Assembly (NCBI GenBank): GCA_964654945.1
Contig: CAZZLN010000075.1
Coordinates: 1 to 6,101, forward strand
Source of the DNA: HGM11788 sp964654945
GTDB taxonomy: Bacteria > Bacillota > Clostridia > Lachnospirales > CAG-274
Length of the DNA stretch: 6,101 nucleotides
Direction: 5' to 3'
Shown: piece by piece, positions 5,886 to 6,101 of the stretch
Position numbering within the stretch: position 1 is the first letter of the stretch
Layout of the letters: each line of letters begins with the position of its first letter
Made by a program: the position numbers and the translations under genes
Notes under the pieces: generated by a model
Databases searched by the model: none
What the model saw: the letters and a program-made list of their open reading frames with translations, nothing else
Told to the model about the DNA's origin: nothing

Positions 5886-6013
5886 ATTGAATCGGAAAGA
5901 TTAATCCGACAAGACGTAGGCTTGCATTTTACAAAGTAAAATGTTCTGAATTGAATCGGAAAGATTAATCCGACAAGACGAAGGCTTGCATTTTACTTCG
6001 TAAAATGTTCTGA
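5886..6013 (+). repeat. Tandem 64-bp duplication with hairpins
   Basis: Two abutting 64-bp units (5886-5949 and 5950-6013) differ at only four positions: T5917 against A5981, and loop AAA (5933-5935) against TTC (5997-5999). Each holds the ATTGAATCGG module, then a hairpin CATTTTAC/GTAAAATG (5925-5943; 5989-6007), then TTCTGA. Three of the four differences fall in the hairpin loop, leaving the stem intact. Confidence 0.9.
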
Positions 6014-6048
6014 TGCAGGGAGGATATTCTGCAAGAAAGCTTCATAAG

Positions 6049-6069
6049 CCCTCCTTGCCTAAAGGAGGG
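6049..6069. repeat. GGGAGG palindrome, loop GCCTA (inverted)
   Basis: CCCTCCTT (6049-6056) pairs perfectly with AAGGAGGG (6062-6069) around GCCTA. The loop is the reverse complement of the TAGGC loop at 34-38, so this copy is inverted relative to the left-flank palindrome. The arms differ slightly (CCCTCCTT against CCTCCCTT) but remain self-complementary. Confidence 0.75.
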
Positions 6070-6101
6070 AAGCAAATGCTCGCATTTGCAGGGAGGATAT
6101 T

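Larger units (their letters stand above)
5873..6101. repeat. Mosaic of intergenic palindromic repeats, right flank
   Basis: There is no credible gene between the pan operon leader and the window end; this stretch is repeat mosaic. It begins about 40 bp upstream of the pan -35 box with a 12-bp remnant, TAATCCGACAAG (5873-5884), followed by the tandem 64-bp units. Next come a TGCAGGGAGGATATT module at 6014-6028, a GGGAGG palindrome at 6049-6069, a hairpin at 6072-6089 (GCAAATGC/GCATTTGC), and a second TGCAGGGAGGATATT at 6087-6101, where the window ends. Several modules are shared with the left flank in the same orientation. Confidence 0.8.

Noticed and set aside
5873..6101. CRISPR array
   Set aside because: The repeats abut directly without unique spacers of constant length, and there are no cas genes.

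Overview
The window is AT-rich chromosomal DNA that looks like a Gram-positive anaerobe of the Clostridia (Firmicutes). The evidence is strong AGGAGG-type Shine-Dalgarno (SD) sites, a single-chain bacterial leucyl-tRNA synthetase, a compact pantothenate operon led by a DUF2520 Rossmann protein, and intergenic palindromes rich in GGGAGG. I cannot name a genus from sequence alone. There is no sign of phage, transposase, CRISPR array, tRNA or rRNA.

Layout. Bases 1-276 hold a dense mosaic of short palindromic and direct repeats and no gene. A sigma-A-type promoter (292-320) then drives leuS (376-2790, + strand). A symmetric hairpin (2800-2827) separates leuS from a convergent minus-strand operon. 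Read in the direction of transcription, that operon is a DUF2520/Rossmann reductase (5756 or 5723 down to 4902), panB (4905-4066), panC (4066-3227) and panD (3221-2832). Its likely promoter is at 5805-5833. Bases 5873-6101 hold more of the same repeat family seen at the left end, including a 64-bp unit duplicated in tandem.

Function. PanB makes ketopantoate from 2-oxoisovalerate, PanD makes beta-alanine from aspartate, and PanC joins pantoate to beta-alanine. The missing step, reduction of ketopantoate to pantoate, has no classical PanE here. The DUF2520 protein at the head of the operon is the obvious candidate (PanG-type reductase), so the four genes could form a complete route to pantothenate, the coenzyme A precursor. 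All four are tightly coupled: a 4-nt overlap, a 1-nt overlap and a 5-nt gap.

Most interesting points. (1) The first gene of the pan operon has no normal start codon where the family's N-terminus should begin. A near-perfect extended SD lies 7 nt before an ATA codon, and a short upstream ORF ends inside that SD. (2) The reductase is of the non-canonical DUF2520 type. (3) The flanking repeats are modular, and one hairpin shows matched changes in both arms between copies. (4) leuS appears to have a leader too short for the T-box riboswitch common on Firmicutes leuS genes.
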